Positions 1 to 11,029 are shown, numbered from the stretch's first letter. The stretch: DNA of 64,000 nucleotides from Dromiciops gliroides (GCF_019393635.1 NC_057861.1:166696303-166760302); one strand, 5' to 3'. A program made the numbers and translations. Notes: generated from the letters alone by a model not told the origin.

Positions 1-683
1 TAATTGGCTCAGGTTTTTGTGAATGGAGCCAACTCATTGTACTAATGTATTCAAGGCGGCAGGAAGGCTTCAGATGGGGAAGAGTTAGAAAACTGGAGAA
101 AAGTAGAGCTTTAGTGGATCTGCATCATGGGGGTAGAAGTGAAAGCCTGGGTATCTTTACAGCTCTCCACCCCTTAGAGTCACTAATGGAGATGGAACAC
201 TCCCATTATATGAGATCTCACACACTGAGTGAGGCGGAAGTGAGAGGCAGAGGCAACAGAGTTTCCCTTTCTAAGACTAACATCTCTCAGACTGAGGGTC
301 TCCACAACTGGGTTTAGGAATTTGGGGTCCATAAACTCCCCAACCCTCTACCCAAGTGTGGGTTATGTAGATCTGTCCTCATCTAGGGCCATTCAGTTGG
401 GAGCCTTGTCTTAATGCAGTTAGAGGCTTGAGATTCCAGTGTACAGTAAAAGGAAAAGCAACAGTTTCTTCTATATGCCACTTAAGTCACCAGGGGAAAG
501 AGCCTGAGGAACATGTGGTTCAGGGCAGGTCCCTCAGCACAGCCCTGGTGTCAGAGAGAAAAGGGAAGGTCTTACCTGACAGAATAGAGGTTCCCAATAC
601 AGCCCTTTTGAGATGTGCCTTGGGAGGTAGGGGTGACTGGCCACCAACACTATTAGCCCCAGCCCTGGTCAACAGCTAATACT
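1..683. other. No gene recognised
   Basis: Mixed-composition sequence with short chance frames on both strands and no protein family I recognise. It lies directly downstream of the minus-strand LTR candidate in that LTR's sense. It could therefore be element interior or plain flank. I see no convincing primer-binding site. Confidence 0.4.
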
Positions 684-1069
684 TGTTAAGGCAAAAACTG
701 GTGCGCAAGAGATACAGTGCAGCACAAGACAGCACAACACACAAAAAAGCAGCTGGTTAAGGGAATGTGAAGCAACCTAGGTTTATTGAGGGAAATACTC
801 AAAATAAAAAGGATCAATAAGGGAGGATAGATATAGGTCAAGTTCATTGGGTTCCTAAGTAGAATTGGGAACTTCAAACTGATAGAACCCACTGAGTATT
901 TATAGTATTTTTATCTGAGTCAAGCATGATCAGGTATTTGGGAGATGGATCCAAAAAAAAAAACTGCCCATGATGTACAGGTCAAAGTTAGGGGACTGGT
1001 GCTAATCATGCTAAGGGAAATGCCTAGAGAAAGGGGACTTTCAGCCATTGCAGCAGACTTACTCTGACA
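684..1069 (-). mobile_element. Probable solo LTR of an endogenous retrovirus (minus strand)
   Basis: Read on the minus strand, the segment starts TGTCAGAG and ends CCTTAACA. It has a TATA-like TATAAATACT (plus positions 895-904) and a polyadenylation signal AATAAACC (780-787) about 110 bp further on, then roughly 95 bp to the end. That is the spacing of an LTR U3-R-U5. I found no matching target duplication and no clear interior, so family and boundaries are uncertain. A fossil with no visible coding part. Confidence 0.42.
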
Positions 1070-1149
1070 GGAAGTGTGCCTGGGAATTTGAGTCTTCCCT
1101 GAAATTTCTTCATAGAAGAAGGATACTACTGATGTCCTTACAAGCTCCT

Positions 1150-1400
1150 TCCCTTACCTGAGTACAGAGCCTAGCACATAATAGGTACTTAATAAAAGGT
1201 TTTTCTTTTCTTTTCTGTCTTTCTTTTTTTTGTGGGGCAATGACGGTTAATGACTCGCCCAGGATCACACAGCTAGTAAGTGTCAAGTGACTGAGGCTGG
1301 ATTTGAACTCAGGTCCTCCTGAATCCAAGGCCAGTGTTTAATCCACTGTGACACCTAGCTATCCCTAATAAAAGCTTTTTTACTGACTTTTTGATTGACC
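1150..1400 (+). mobile_element. L2-type 3' end, split by a SINE
   Basis: Contains the block 'cctagcacataataggtac' then 'ttaataaaag', typical of the ancient L2/MIR 3' end (gcacatagtaggtgcttaataaa). A SINE splits it, and the sequence resumes with 'taataaaagc' and 'tactgactt' after the insertion. Confidence 0.5.
1205..1365 (-). mobile_element. tRNA-derived SINE (WSINE1-like)
   Basis: Minus-strand copy: poly-T on the plus strand, then GACTCGCCCAGGATCACACAGCTAG and GGATTTGAACTCAGG, the reverse of the B-box region, ending at the 5' head 'cacctagctatccc'. The direct repeat TAATAAAAG flanks it (1190-1198 and 1366-1374), with a T run following on both sides. This family is the commonest repeat in the window. 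Other entries give only what is specific to each copy. Confidence 0.88.
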
Positions 1401-2220
1401 TCTCATGGCCACTTCTCTTCCTGTGTATCTGGATGAAAGCACAAGAAGCCTCAACTATTCCTGCCCCTACTTCTCTAAGGCTGCATTAGTTAGGGCTGGC
1501 CAACCTTTCTTCAACTCCTACTGAGACCCATGTCCTCTTCTGCTCTTCTGTCTCTCCAATTATCAATGAGACCACATTTTGAAATGCCTCTTCTCCTTTT
1601 ATAGACCCAGCAAAAACAAAAACAAAAACAAAACAAACAAAAAAAACCCACTCTATCCATAGTAGACTGAGCCAATCAAATCACCCTTAAGCCAGAGACT
1701 AATCAGGTATCCTCAGAATAGTGATTGGGTAATGGGTCAACCAGCCAAAAGAATGTCCTCAACCCTCTCAAAGATAACTTACTTTGTGTCCACACCTTAC
1801 AGAGATGTGAATTCCCAAATAATGGTTCACCTGTAACTTCAGCAAAATAATCGCACTCCTCAGGTCAACCCTCAAGAGTGCGATTATTTTACATTTATAT
1901 CCATTAGATTTCTGAACTGGATTGGCCCATCCTAGGCTACTCAGATCTTTTTGGATGATGCAAGGGAGTAGCTATCTCTCCCAGCTTTCTGGCATTTGCA
2001 GATTTACCAACCATAACATCTATAGCTTCTTCCAAACCCCCAGTAATGGCTCCCTCCACTGAAGGTTTACTTATAGCCAATCTGCATTATCATACAGTTT
2101 TTATTAGGTGACTTTTTCACATATATGTCGTGTTTTCACAACTAAATTATAACTTGGATGTAGGGACTACCTTCTATGACAGCATGAAGGCACTAAGTCC
2201 ATGTTAACAGAAAGACAGAG
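1401..2220. other. No gene; unique sequence with an A-rich tract and hairpin
   Basis: Holds an A-rich (CAAAAA)n-like tract at about 1612-1647, CCAAT-like words around 1672-1740, and the hairpin at 1844-1890. No coding signal or familiar repeat was recognised. The A-rich tract may be the tail of a decayed retroposon whose body I cannot identify. Confidence 0.4.
1844..1890. repeat. Perfect inverted repeat, 15-bp arms, 17-nt loop
   Basis: The left arm AAAATAATCGCACTC (1844-1858) and right arm GAGTGCGATTATTTT (1876-1890) are exact reverse complements. Pairing stops abruptly at both ends. Perfect arms containing a CpG are unusual in otherwise decayed DNA. No terminator or family role is claimed. 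Confidence 0.9.
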
Positions 2221-2379
2221 GCTGCCCATGCTCAGCTCTGTCCTTCCCCAGACTCCAATCCAATCTGCCGCCCAGCTTCACTTCCAACCCCCACAGCCCA
2301 CCCCAGTAGCATGTGCCTTTCCTTAGGGAGACCTAACATGGCGGAAATGGAAGAATAAGTGCCCTGATGAAAGAAACAT

Positions 2380-2570
2380 GAATTCCCTTCCAGCGCCAGT
2401 AATTAGCGTGCAGAGAGAGGAACAGCAAGCCAGCAGCTTAAGGTTGAGTCTCGTCACTTATTGACTCCCTGCCACAAAAGCTACGCTTCAATAAGAGCTC
2501 CTGGCGAATGGTTATGAAATATTCATCAACTTCTATTTGTAAGTGGCCCAGTGAAGGTTCCGAGCAAATG
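2380..2570. promoter_or_regulatory. Candidate conserved enhancer-like segment
   Basis: Unique, repeat-free sequence with homeodomain cores (GTAATTAGC near 2399) and a POU-like near-palindrome ATGAAATATTCAT near 2515. It lies next to the CpG-rich block and has no reading frame. The call rests on motif density and absence of repeats only. Conservation was not tested. Confidence 0.3.
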
Positions 2571-2609
2571 ACCTCTGCAGAAACCCCCTCCACCCACGCT
2601 AAAATAGAG

Positions 2610-3260
2610 CAGTAGCCGCCGCAATGGAGACCTGAGAAGATACAGATGCTCCAGGGCCCCGGGGCAACTCCAGTCTATGCTAGGTGAACCCCGTTAGGGT
2701 TAGGAAGTAATGGGGGCCCAGGAATGGGTAGACGTTCAGGGAAAGTAACAGTGCAAGCTGATTCCTCTGCAGCCACAGTCACCCTCACAATGGCTCCAGC
2801 CCGGGAGCCTCGAATACTCCCCGCTACGTGTCCCAGAGAACTCGAGGATCCCCAAGAATTTGACACTGGGCGGGAGGCTGGAGCTGCCGAGTTCAGTGGA
2901 GAGTCGTTGTGTTCTCCCCTCTGCAGGAGTAATCCCCATCCACGTTCATGGGAATTACCCCACCGGCGTCCGGAGACCCCCCCCAGAGCACCTAAACTCG
3001 CGCTCTCGTGAGCCTCGAACGCCCTGGGGCTCTGCCTCCTCCTCTAATTTAGAAATCTGCCGCTTTCCCTATGTGATCCCTAGGCACATCCCCCCGCGCG
3101 CCCCCGCTCCACCCAGGGCACCATGCCATGGGGCACGAAGGCGGCAGCGGGAAATCCACTGAGCTGATTACTCTGCAGAGCCTAATTCCGGGGTGCACGT
3201 TAGGGGAAAGAATCCAGGGATGAAGATGGAGGGCGGGGGCACGCTGCAGAGATGGGCATT
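2610..3260. promoter_or_regulatory. CpG-rich block, candidate CpG island / promoter
   Basis: By eye this is the most CpG-rich segment of the window. It includes clusters such as CACCGGCGTCCGG (about 2961), CTCGCGCTCTCG (about 2998) and CCCCGCGCGCCCCCGC (about 3091), where most of the window is CpG-depleted. A YY1-like word AACATGGCGG lies just upstream near 2335. Overlapping short frames on both strands look like products of GC richness, not genes. It may be the promoter of a transcript outside or crossing this window. No TATA box or first exon can be assigned. Confidence 0.45.
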
Positions 3261-3740
3261 GAAAACCTCTGCAGCCTCTAAAAATGGTGCAAATGGAATA
3301 CACCAAGTCCGAAGGAGATTTCCACTTCTATGCTGCAGTATTAGCTAGAGACGTGTGCAGCTGAGGAGGCGGCTGCTAGAAGGAACCTCATTGGGAAAGT
3401 GTGGAGAGAATGCAAAATAAAAAGAGAGAAAACCTGGGGCATGCCCGTGCTTCCCTGTACAGCTTGGCATCTGGGCTAATTCTCTTTGGCTCTCTCTGTG
3501 TCTGCATCTGTCTGTCTGTCTCTCCTGAAATCAAACTTTAAATAACCATAGATTGCTTGCCTCGGGGCCTTGGTGCAGTAAAAGTCTGATGCTATAGACC
3601 CTGGCCTGCATTGGAAACCGAGGGCATTTTCCTTCTGTTTTACTTTTGAATTAAATGCACTGGGTGAAGGAAGATTTACATTCAGGTCAGATGGCTCTCT
3701 CCATCTTGAGGCCAGAGCATCCTCCGCATCTTTAACAAAC

Positions 3741-3755
3741 AGTGCCATCTGGTGG
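3741..3755 (-). promoter_or_regulatory. CTCF-type motif
   Basis: AGTGCCATCTGGTGG fits the reverse of the CTCF core (RSYGCCMYCTRSTGG) at every position, so the consensus runs on the minus strand. It sits about 500 bp beyond the CpG-rich block in repeat-free sequence. Occupancy is inferred from motif only. Confidence 0.55.
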
Positions 3756-3779
3756 CAACAGCCTGAATATTTCCTGTGG

Positions 3780-4519
3780 GAGGGGGAGGCGGAGAAAGGT
3801 TTGTTTCATTGAGTACAATGATACAATTGTCAGAATTTGTTATTTGTCGTGAACTATGTATTCATGACATTTTAAAATATTTTCCATTCGATATCTGTAT
3901 CCCAACGAGCCAGTTTTAAGGCATCTAGAACACTACATACAGTATTATGTGTTCAACAATAATATGCAACATACAAGATTTATGATTTTGTGTCATTCTA
4001 AGTGTGGATATACATTAGATTCTAGACCCAATTTATAGGTGAAATTGCTTTCTAATACTACCCTTTGTGTACTTCTATAAGAAAATCCTCTAGGATGAGA
4101 TTCAAGATAAATCTGTCTCTTATTAACTTCTATAGCAAGTAATGTTAATAGGAAGATTTAGATGGATTTGCTATTGACAGTTGGCCTGGAATAAGGTTCT
4201 CTTCAGAGAAGTCCTTGGATTAGGGTAGTGGAATAAAAACATTTGTTTACTACTAAACTGGACCTAAATTACACATTATGAATCTTCAGGTTTCGATTCA
4301 ATTGGGGTGGGGGGAGGGTAAATGTAGACCAAAAATACAGTTCACAGAATTACCTGCCATCAGTTTGTATTCTAGCCAAGTCATCTGGGAAATCCTTCTT
4401 TGTCCACATACATCTGATATTTTAAATCAATGTAGAATTTAAAGTCATACTTTGCTAAGTGAGCTTTAATAAATGATCAAAAATATACTGTATACAAATA
4501 CAACACAAATTACCTTTAG

Positions 4520-4570
<51 letters not shown>

Positions 4571-5300
4571 CACACACACACACACAGGTCTAACACTGAA
4601 TTCATTATAAGTACAAACGTCTGGTGATAATGGAAAGAAAATAACAAATGCCTTGTCAGAGAAATATTAAGTATGACATTGATAAGTGACATGATATTTA
4701 TAAAATTAAAAATTGACTAAGAATTCATTATGATTACCCTAAGAACATTCTTGAGCTGTAAATTTGTCTTATTAATTTGATGAGCTATTGTAGTTACTTA
4801 TATTATTTTGAATATACAAGAATATTTATTTAGCTAAATTCTTTCCATGAATAAACCAAATGGAAAGAGTAGGTTGACAATAAGGAAAGTTATGTTAACT
4901 TTTTCGGCGGGGAGGGTAAAACTACCATTTAATGCTTTAAGGCCATGATTTACAAAGGGGTACGTTTTGATATAACCTCAACTCTCAGAATTGAGCCCAG
5001 AGATTGTTAGAATCCCTGAAACATCCTGGAACCCAGGTAGAAGGAAAGGAGAAGGGAGGAAACTTGAAATCATCATAGGTTCATGAAGGACAAAAATCCA
5101 AGAAAGGAGAGAGGAAAAGCAATGCCCTCAGATATCCATATACAAATTATGAAGTATAGGGGATAATAAGGATAAACTAGAAATTTTAATACAAAGAAAT
5201 AATTTTGACATCCATCAAAGGAATTTAGTGTGATAACACATGACTGAAATGGTTCTCATGAACTTACCTTATTCAAAAGGAATGATAAGTAAAAGTGGAT
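3780..5300. other. No gene; AT-rich unique sequence
   Basis: AT-rich, without a credible reading frame, splice context or recognised repeat except the CA tract at 4525-4586. There is a short G-rich patch at about 4304-4318. Confidence 0.5.
4525..4586. repeat. Compound (CA)n(TA)n(CA)n microsatellite
   Basis: About 18 CA units, five TA units and about eight more CA units. Confidence 0.97.
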
Positions 5301-5334
5301 GAGTGAATGAATAATGAATGAATGAATGAATGAA
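5301..5334. repeat. (GAAT)n short microsatellite
   Basis: Imperfect GAAT units leading directly into an L2-like segment. Confidence 0.85.
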
Positions 5335-5434
5335 AAAGCCATTAAGAAATATTTACCATGTGCTACGCATCATGCTAAACGCTGAGGATACAAATGCAAA
5401 AATTAGGTAGTCCTTGTCTTCAAGGATCATACTT
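5335..5434 (+). mobile_element. L2-like fragment interrupted by a SINE
   Basis: Reads 'ccatgtgctacgcatcatg', 'gctaaacgctgaggataca' and 'tccttgtcttcaaggatca', the order of L2 3' ends (tgtgccaggcactgtgctaag, ggatacaaa, ccttgccctcaaggagct). The SINE at 5435-5591 cuts it. Confidence 0.5.
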
Positions 5435-5591
5435 TTTTGGGGGGGGGGGGGGCAATGAAGGTTAAGTGACTTGCCCAGGGTCACATCTAGTCACATAGCT
5501 AGTTAGTGTCAAATATCTGAGACCAAATTTGAACTCAGGTCCTCCTGAATCCAGGGCCAGTGCTTTATCCACTATGCCTCCTAGCTGCCCC
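5435..5591 (-). mobile_element. WSINE1-like SINE with poly-G tail variant
   Basis: Minus-strand copy whose 3' junction on the plus strand is a run of about 15 G after poly-T. It carries a small internal duplication around 'cacatctagtcacatagcta'. Flanks 'aaggatcatactt' and 'agaagcatactt' form a diverged target duplication. Confidence 0.85.
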
Positions 5592-5669
5592 AAGAAGCAT
5601 ACTTCTAACAACATGAGACAGGACTGATAGGGAAATGGTGGCCATGGAAGAATTTGGTTTGAGAAGTCA

Positions 5670-5935
5670 CAGATATGATAAGTGTCAGGTAGTTAGAGCA
5701 CTTGACCTTAAGTCAGGAAGACCTTAGTTCAAATCCAGCCTTGGTCACTTACTAATTGTGTGGCCTTGAGTGAGTCACAACTTCTGTTTGCCTCAGTTTC
5801 CTCAACTGTAAAATGTAGCACCTACCTCCAAGAGCTATTGTAAGGATCAAATGTGATCATGTTTGTAAAGCTCTTAGTACAGTAACTGGCACATAGTAGG
5901 TGTTATAAACACTAGTTATTATTCTTATTTTATCA
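5670..5935 (+). mobile_element. MIR-like CORE-SINE
   Basis: tRNA-like head 'gtagttagagcacttgacc' and 'gttcaaatccagcc', then 'ctcagtttcctcaactgta', 'cctacctccaagagctatt' and an L2-like tail ending in ATTATTATT-type sequence. This order is typical of MIR/THER CORE-SINEs. Confidence 0.7.
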
Positions 5936-6049
5936 TCTAATTATTGTAATTATTAGTGGAGTCATTTGGGGTGATATACCCTTTCCAGAAGCAATATTTA
6001 TTTGACTCTGGTTCCAGAACTTAAAAGGCATGAGGAAAGAGATTTTTTT

Positions 6050-6540
6050 TAAAGGAAAAGGACACATATGTGCAAAAATATTTCTAGCAGCTCTTTTTCA
6101 TGCCCATCATTTGGGCAATGCCTGAACAAGGAGTGGGATATGATTGTGATGGAATACTATTGTGCTATAAGAAATGACAAGCAGGATGCTTTCAGAAAAA
6201 TCTGGAAAGATTTACATGAACTGATGCAAAGTAAAGTGCAGAACCAAGAAAACATTTTACGTAGCAACAGCAATATTGTACAGTGATCAACTGTGAATGG
6301 CTTAGCTATTCTCAGCAATACAAAAATCCAAGACAATTCTGAAAGACTCATGATGGAAAATGCTATCCACCTCCAGATAGAGAACTGATGGAATTTGAAT
6401 GCAGATAGAAGCATACTGAGTTTTTTTTTTTACTTTATTTTTAGTTGGGGGAGGGAGGTTGTCTTTTTTCTTTCACAACATGACTAATATGGGGGGGGTA
6501 GTATTTTATATATAAAGGATAGGAAATCCAGGAACTAGAG
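6050..6540 (+). mobile_element. L1 3' end (ORF2 C-terminus plus 3' UTR)
   Basis: The frame from 6068 includes VMEYYCAIRNDKQDAFRKIW, close to the conserved end of mammalian L1 ORF2 (MEYYSAIKxxE). It is followed by the marsupial 3' UTR words 'ctattctcagcaatacaaa', 'gactcatgatggaaaatgc' and 'tcacaacatgactaatatg'. 5'-truncated and decayed, with no complete domain. Confidence 0.72.
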
Positions 6541-6584
6541 CAGGATGAAGAACATTTATGGGAACATTTCCCCCTCACTTGGAA

Positions 6585-6715
6585 GTCTTTATATGAAGAC
6601 TGGATAAACAGTTATTGAGTATTTTATTGAGAGATTCTTATTCAACTGTCAGCTGGACTAGATGGCCAATGTAGTTCCTTCTATCTCTGAGATTTTGTGA
6701 TTTTGTGATTTAGAA
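6585..6715 (+). mobile_element. CR1/L3-type LINE 3' tip
   Basis: Contains 'gctggactagatggccaat' and ends with the octamer tail GATTTTGT repeated (6693-6712). CR1 elements characteristically end in short tandem octamers. Confidence 0.65.
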
Positions 6716-7838
6716 CTGATTAAATGACTACCAATTGGACGGGAATCTTGAAAGGATTACTCAAGAGTCTTTCTTTGGTCCTATATTGTTCAACATTTTT
6801 AACCATGACATGAATGAATTTGATTCCTTCTCATTCAATTCAACAAACATATTTAAAGCACCTACTATGTACATGGAACTATGTATTCCTATGGATACAA
6901 AGACAAAAAATAGCTTGTATTCTGTTATGGGATACAACATAAACATAGATCAGTTGCTACAAGATAATCAGAAAGATGAAAGCATGTTTTGTAGATGCTA
7001 AAAGTTGGCAGGGATGGTGTTATAGGCCCACTTCTATGATTCGTTTTATAATATCTGGTTTGTGGTTTCTATGAACCTTTTCAATTATAGGTTTAAAAAA
7101 GAGATATCTTTGCTTCTCAGAATTTTGTAATTACAAGGGCTATGCTTCACTGAAGAATGTAAATTAATTGATATTACTTGATTTTAAAAATTACATATAT
7201 ATATATATAATTTGCATACATGCATTTCTACATAGCCATATTAATAATTATAGCATTTCTCCCCTTATTAGGATCTTGTTGCATTAGAAATTTACTCCCC
7301 CACCCCTCAAAAAAAATCTGAGTTAGCATTCAGAAATGCAATTCTGAGGAGAAACAATAATCACTTTGATAAGGGTATTGGAAGAGCAACCCAAGGCCAT
7401 TCTCCTGGTATTTTCTAGGCAATTAAAGAGGAAGAACCACCTGGGAAGAGCCATGTCCATATGAATTGGATGCTCTCCTATATGACTTTAGACTTTTAAT
7501 TGCTTATTGCTTTGTTTTGCTTTAACCTCTGAAACCAGCCAAGAAGCTCTCCCTAGTTTCCCCTATGTCCTTTGTAGATAAGGGTCCATCTGGGCCCAAA
7601 CAGGCTTGCACCTAGAAACATAGATAAGATTCTCTGTATTTCTTTTGTTAGCTAACCTTGAGTAAACTGGGAAAAACTAAAGTTCTATATCCCCCTAAGC
7701 CCCATTTGGTGACTACATTCAAAGATCCCAAAGCTTAGATCTGGAAACAACCAAAATCACCACCACCACCAATAACCATCCTGTACCACCTGAAAAGGGG
7801 GAAGTACCTCTAATGTCTGTAAGAAATTGAATTTTTCA
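6716..7838. other. No gene; mostly unique sequence
   Basis: Includes a short L2-like bit near 6835-6900 (cctactatgtacatggaac), a TA tract at 7195-7210 and a CAC-rich patch at about 7757-7775. No supported gene. Confidence 0.45.
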
Positions 7839-7993
7839 GGGGCAGCTTGGTGGCACAGTAGATAAAGCAACAGCCCTGAAATTCAGAAGGACCTGAGTTC
7901 AAATCCGACCTCAGACACTTGACGCTTACTAGCTGTGTGACCCTGGTCAAATCGCTTAATCACTTAATCCTCATTGCCCTACCAAAAAAAAAA
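7839..7993 (+). mobile_element. WSINE1-like SINE
   Basis: Plus-strand copy starting GGGGCAGCTTGG with GAGTTCAAATCC near 7896. It has a duplicated 'cgcttaatcacttaatcct' segment and an A-rich tail. Only about 20 bp separate it from the next copy in the same orientation. Confidence 0.86.
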
Positions 7994-8014
7994 TCACAAA
8001 AAGGAAATGTTTGA

Positions 8015-8157
8015 GGGGGCAAGCTAGGTGGCACAGTGGATAAAGCACTGGCCCTGGATTCAGGAGGACCTGAGTTCAAATGCGGCCTCAGATGCTTGAC
8101 ACTTACTAGCTATGTGACCCTGGGCAAGTCACTTAACTCTCAATGCCCCACAAAAAA
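8015..8157 (+). mobile_element. WSINE1-like SINE
   Basis: Plus-strand copy with a short CAAAAAA tail. 'atgtttg' before and after (about 8007 and 8166) may be remains of the duplication. Confidence 0.86.
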
Positions 8158-8469
8158 GTGGGGGGGATGTTTGGAAGATATCTTGAGAACTACTGTGCTA
8201 TCACCACAAATCTGGATCCAGACTTGAAGGATTGCTGTATCCTTTCCCTATTTCCAGTCCTCCCAAGGCTTCAGTTAGTTCAAAATATACTTAAATCTCT
8301 TTTGGACACATACATTTTATGCATGTGCTTCCTTCTTTTCCTTGTCGCTGCTGAGGACAGTGGGTTACCACAGAATCACTCATTGGGAGAGGCCTTTGAC
8401 ATCAAATGTAGGAACTTTCAGAGAGCCCTCAACTACAATCAGGGGTCCTAATTTAGATAGCTAACACCT

Positions 8470-8960
8470 TGTATGACAGACTCAAAAGGTCTCAACAGGC
8501 TAGATAGAATGATGGATAAAATTGAATAGAGGTGACTGAAAAATTCTACACTTAGGTTCACAGTTAGACAATAGTTTTGGGTGTGGGGAGGAAGGAATTC
8601 ATTTATTTTGTTTTTTCGTAAACTGCAAGCTCAACATGACTAAACTGTAATATGTTGTCACTCAAAGCTAATGCAATTTGAGGCTACATTAATAGTTGTC
8701 TTCAATTATTCAAAAGGCTTTAATTTGGAAAAGAGATTTAACTTGTTCTGTTTAGCCTCCAATGGCAGTACTATGAAAAGTTACAGAGAGACAGGAAAAG
8801 GAAAATTTTCTAACAAAGCTGTCAATAAATTAGAATGGGCTTCCTTAGGAAACTGTGGAATCCCCTTTACTGATCAGTTTTAACCGAGACTTGATGACCA
8901 TTTATTGGGAATGCTGTAAAATTTCTTTTCTAGACAATCTCTGAGTTTCTGTCTTATTAA
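8470..8960 (+). mobile_element. CR1/L3-type LINE 3' region
   Basis: Includes 'agttacagagagacaggaa', 'aattagaatgggcttcctt' and 'agacttgatgaccatttat', the ordered blocks of a CR1/L3 3' end (agagaggcagat..., agaatgggctgcct, gctggatgaccact). Decayed, non-coding. Confidence 0.6.
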
Positions 8961-9149
8961 CCTTCAAAGGCTATACGAATGTAATATCTCACCATGCTCT
9001 TTTTTTTCCAAGAACAGATTCTGCCAATGAATAATGATTTCAGTTCAGGAATTGAATGGGGAAAAGAGATTTGGTTAGATAGCATTTAGAAAATTACAGA
9101 ATGCTTTCAATGATCCCAAGATTCTCACAGTCTTGCTGACTAAAAATTA

Positions 9150-9540
9150 TGGCATACCAAATATCAGAAAAATCAAAATTACAAGGGGAAATGGAAAGAT
9201 GAATTATGGGTATAAATAGGTTGCAGCACATTCTCAGTGGTGACTTGCACACAGGATGTAGTATAAAATATATCATCAGGGATGTATATAACTGGATAAG
9301 GAGGTGGGATGACCATGTAATGAGATTAAAAATGACTGGATAGCTCAAGAACTACTCAAATACCCTTGAAATATTAAGAAAATCAGAGACAGGATTCCAG
9401 AATATTGGACAAATACCGTTTAGAAGATTTACAGAAAGACATGGACAACAATTGCACAGGTAAAGCTAGGGATGGGTTGTAGTCTACACCGAAACAGAGT
9501 AACTACACCAGTTAGAGCATCCATCAACTGAATTATCCGC
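9150..9540 (+). mobile_element. RTE-like LINE C-terminal fragment
   Basis: Plus-strand translation gives RRWDDHVMRLK at about 9301-9333, resembling the RTE/BovB C-terminal motif RWxGHVxRM, then a decayed frame. A related but much longer element lies minus-strand at 48.4-51.5 kb. Identification rests on this one motif and the order of flanking sequence. Confidence 0.42.
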
Positions 9541-9549
9541 CAGTGTATT

Positions 9550-9790
9550 TCAGATAGAGGGAACAAGAATTTTAAGTGCCTACTATGTGTCAGGCACTGA
9601 GCTAAGTATTTTATAAATATCTCATTTTATCTTCTCCCCATTTTATGGTTAAGGAAACTGAGGTAGGCAGAAGTTAATTGAGGAAACATATTGGCAGAGT
9701 ATAATGACTTGCCCCAGGGTCATACAGCTAGAAAGTGTCTCATGGTGGATTTGGACTCAGGTTCTTCTGATTTGGGGCCCAGTCCTCTCA
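9550..9790 (-). mobile_element. MIR-like SINE
   Basis: Reverse-orientation MIR blocks: 'actatgtgtcaggcactga', 'ccccattttatggttaagg', 'tgacttgccccagggtcat' and 'ggatttggactcaggttct'. Confidence 0.68.
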
Positions 9791-10146
9791 AGAAGCAAGT
9801 GTTTAAAGACAAGTGTACAAATAGTTAGGATGCAAGAGACTAAGGTCCAGGTAAAGTGCTATGAGCAATTTAAGCAGGCAAATAATTTAACTTTTCCAGA
9901 GATTGAAGGTGAGAGAGGAGGAACAGGGAAGGCTTTCTAGAGGAAATAGCATATGAGTTGGTCCTTGAAGGAAGGGAGAGACGTTATCAGAGAAATTAGA
10001 GGGGAGAAATAATTTCAGACTTGGGAGATTGGATGAGCAAAGACACTGAAAGGGCAAGATAAGAACAGAGGATTAAGAGTGTTCTAGCTTGTCCAGACAT
10101 AGAATACATGAAGCATAACAAGAGATAAGGATGAACAGATAGGTCA
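9791..10146. repeat. Ancient dispersed repeat, family not named
   Basis: Blocks such as 'tggtccttgaaggaaggga' and 'ggatgagcaaagacactga' recur in related form near 12300 and 38240. I recognise the type from mammalian intergenic DNA but cannot name it. Confidence 0.4.
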
Positions 10147-10460
10147 GAGATATCTTTTGTATTGTTGTTGTTTGCCCTTCATCATCAAAGAGGACCAATG
10201 ACATCAGAAGAATGATGTCTCTACTTGCAAGTGAATTGGATTTAAATGAGGCAGGGCTGTGCAAAGTCATCAAACTCACTCTCTCCTTCAGAGTCATAGG
10301 AGTCCATTGGCAAGACATAGCTCGGGAAGAGTAGAGATGGCTCTGGATGCAGCAGGAGACCTTGGCCTTCTTTAAGCTAAGGTCTTTCTGAGGTCTCAGT
10401 TTTTCTAAGGCAACATCCATTCATTAATTAAAGGCCAGGTAAGAATTGAGGCAAAAGATA
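10147..10460. repeat. Dispersed marsupial repeat 'X', copy 1 (longest)
   Basis: Starts GTATTGTTGTTGTTTGCCC, then 'catcatcaaagaggaccaa', 'gtgaattggatttaaatga', 'gtccattggcaagacatag' and 'ggagaccttggccttcttt'. Four copies occur in the window (10147, 11030, 44605, 63146), so it is a real family. A 115-codon minus-strand frame here is repeat sequence. Confidence 0.7.
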
Positions 10461-11029
10461 GCCTAGTTTGACTTTACAAAAGAATTAATCTGGGAAAGAA
10501 AGACCCTCAGGATTTTTGGCCAGAACAGAAACAAGTGCTATTTACACTTACTCTGAGCCATCAAAACCCAAATAATGAGCAAGTAAGGCTTGTGCTGGGA
10601 CCTATTATTGGCCAATCAGGGAGAGCCAGAGTGATTTGGATTTAAAGGCATAGTCAAGTAGCTTCACTTGAATCCCAATGGGCTTCATCAAAACCTGGTT
10701 TACCAGAGCTATATTTCAAGAAATAATAAATGAAAACTACATGAGACAAAAGAATTAATTGACCCAGTTTTTTAAAAATAGAATAGATAAATAGGGAAAA
10801 AAAATCTAGCCCCCAAGCCCCAAGATATCTTGCAAAGTATAAGCGATCAAAGTTTATATTCTTTTGGATATAGCACTCACATGTCAGGGTATGACTTCAC
10901 ATGTGAACAAAGGGAGAAAAGAGGGGGAGGAGGAGAAGGGAGACTAAAGAAGGAAAGGGGGAGGAACAGCAGCATTGCTCAACTGGAACCAACCAGTTGG
11001 GTGCCCAGAGGGACAACTACTACCACTCA
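10461..11029. other. No gene; unique sequence with a purine-rich patch
   Basis: A CCAAT-like 'ggccaatcagggagagcca' near 10610 and a GA-rich stretch at about 10905-10975. No gene or other repeat recognised. Confidence 0.4.

Noticed and set aside
2693-2706. Telomere-like GTTAGGGTTAGG
   Set aside because: Only about two units; too short for an interstitial telomere.
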